Shown: in pieces, positions 63,359-64,000 of the stretch
How positions within the stretch are numbered: the first letter of the stretch is position 1
Layout of the letters: each line of letters begins with the position of its first letter
Source of the DNA: Ectobius pallidus
Taxonomy: Eukaryota; Arthropoda; Insecta; Blattodea; Ectobiidae
Length of the DNA stretch: 64,000 nt
Direction: 5' to 3'
Assembly (NCBI GenBank): GCA_964059195.1
Contig: CAXKWD010000003.1
Coordinates: forward strand, 193,898,174-193,962,173
Translations under genes and position numbers: made by a program
Notes under the pieces: model-generated
Told to the model about the DNA's origin: nothing
Databases searched by the model: none
What the model saw: only the letters and a program-made list of their open reading frames with translations

Positions 63359-63361
63359 ATG

Positions 63362-63460
63362 TTATTATCATCGTCGTCGTCGTCCTCATCTTCATCATCA
63401 TCAACATCAACATCATCATTATCATTATTTTTATTATTATTGTTGTTATTATTATTATGA
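63362..63460. repeat. Compound (ATC)n/(GTC)n/(ATT)n microsatellite
   Basis: About 100 bp of imperfect trinucleotides, then (ATT)n running into the non-LTR tail that follows. Confidence 0.85.
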
Positions 63461-63463
63461 CTT

Positions 63464-63601
63464 AGATGTAGGTGGGAGGACAATCTTAAAATGGATTTAA
63501 GGGAAGTAGGATTTGCTAGGGATGATTGGATGGAGTTAGCACAGAATAGGGTTGAATGGCGGACTCAGGTAAGCGCGGCAATAAACCTTCGGGTTCCTTA
63601 A
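63464..63601 (+). pseudogene. Non-LTR RT C-terminal tail (N-L-R-V-P family)
   Basis: 46 codons in one frame starting R-C-R-W-E-D-N-L-K-M-D-L-R-E-V-G-F, then M-E-L-A-Q-N-R-V-E-W-R and ending N-L-R-V-P-stop. This is the well-conserved tail of a common arthropod Rex/CR1-like endonuclease-RT family. The ~55 bp after the stop (to about 63658) match the hairpin arms at 56848-56986 in outline. The copy begins inside a microsatellite, as a 5'-truncated insertion would. Confidence 0.75.
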
Positions 63602-63663
63602 AGTAGGTAATATTCCTTTAGTTTGCTGAGGAATACTCTGTTGCCATTGAGTAAGTAAGAAGT

Positions 63664-64000
63664 AGCCGGCGCGGTGGCTCATGCTGTAGCGCGTGAGCCT
63701 GGCATGCTTGCGGTCCTGAGTTCAAATCTCGGGGCCGGCGGGTGTGTCATTCGTGGTGGACGAAGCCATGCTTTAGGGGGTTTTTCTTGGGGTTCTCCCG
63801 TTTCCCCCCTTTCATTCCACCAACATTCTCCACTTCATCTCACCTTTCCCCCTTTCATCCTCATCCCGTTTCCACTTCTGGTATCGGGTCTGCTTCGGCA
63901 GTCAGAGCCCTTTGGGGGCCTCTCCTGTTCTCCCCGCTGCTTGTGGTCAAGAGGTTGTTGGTGGTGTGTGTCACGAACCTGTCGGGGCTCCCGGTTGGAG
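63664..64000 (+). mobile_element. tRNA-derived SINE, running off the window
   Basis: GCGCGGTGGCTCATGCTGTA (A-box region) and GGTCCTGAGTTCAAATCTCG (B-box region, about 63712-63731) are spaced as in a tRNA gene, and the surrounding GCCGGC/GCCGGCGG ends could pair as an acceptor stem. It lacks a plausible functional tRNA fold between the boxes and continues into a C/T-rich body with GGTTTTTCTTGGGGTTCTCC, the usual body sequence of such insect SINEs. Confidence 0.8.

Noticed and set aside
63664..63740. A functional tRNA gene at the right end
   Set aside because: Box A and B are present but the fold between them is not a proper cloverleaf, and the sequence continues into a SINE body.

Overview
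The window is eukaryotic, almost certainly insect (arthropod) DNA. It is AT-rich and packed with transposable elements of arthropod type: BEL/Pao and Ty3/gypsy LTR elements, R1-, R2- and Jockey/CR1-like non-LTR elements, Tc1/mariner and hAT relatives, a Helitron end, tRNA-derived SINEs and long microsatellites. The amount and depth of nesting suggest a large-genome insect (polyneopteran-like, for example cockroach, termite or stick insect), but that is a guess. Host coding sequence is limited to two or three small exons, mostly near the right end.

Region by region. 1-2.3 kb: a decayed R2-like element (minus) with an RTE-like fragment inside it. 2.69-3.27 kb: a non-LTR RNase H fragment. 3.4-24.3 kb: three LTR elements stacked inside one another. 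A plus-strand BEL/Pao copy (BEL1, 3865-23092, 5-bp duplication GTACA) carries in its leader a minus-strand BEL/Pao copy (BEL2, 4722-19182, duplication CACAT). BEL2 in turn carries in pol a complete minus-strand Ty3/gypsy element (6301-14212, duplication CACT). The stack sits between two diverged inverted arms of an older repeat. 24.3-27.65 kb: a 5'-truncated non-LTR copy flanked by a 15-bp duplication and interrupted by a younger CR1/Jockey-like copy whose 813-codon ORF is open. 28.1-35.7 kb: a palindromic mariner derivative split by a composite insert and by an R1-like element, the latter carrying a Jockey-like copy. 36-40.3 kb: a SINE and a decayed transposon-associated gene with another palindromic mariner inside. 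40.8-46.2 kb: a hAT-like element containing a 4.8-kb TA-flanked element full of inverted repeats, a CR1-type fragment and a mariner MITE. 46.5-48.8 kb: a deleted mariner and a deleted hAT. 53.2-55.7 kb: a foldback element made of inverted arrays of ~170-bp monomers. 55.9-57.1 kb: low-complexity DNA. 57.1-57.8 kb: an intact palindromic mariner. 58-63 kb: probable host exons (one minus, two plus) plus a pogo-like MITE and a Helitron end. 63.1-64 kb: non-LTR tails and a SINE that runs off the window.

Only the gypsy element looks fully coding. Its gag and pol share a frame and are separated by one TGA followed by CAA TTA, a classic readthrough context, and its two LTRs look identical. Both BEL elements lack core enzymes: BEL2 lacks RT/RNase H and the integrase core, and BEL1 lacks all of pol. 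Any movement of theirs would have needed enzymes supplied by other copies. The only clear host gene is a plus-strand gene with two phase-0 exons (60773-60847 and 62787-62933) whose acidic N-terminus has two SUMO-type motifs. It may be the 5' end of a C2H2 zinc-finger gene that continues beyond the window.
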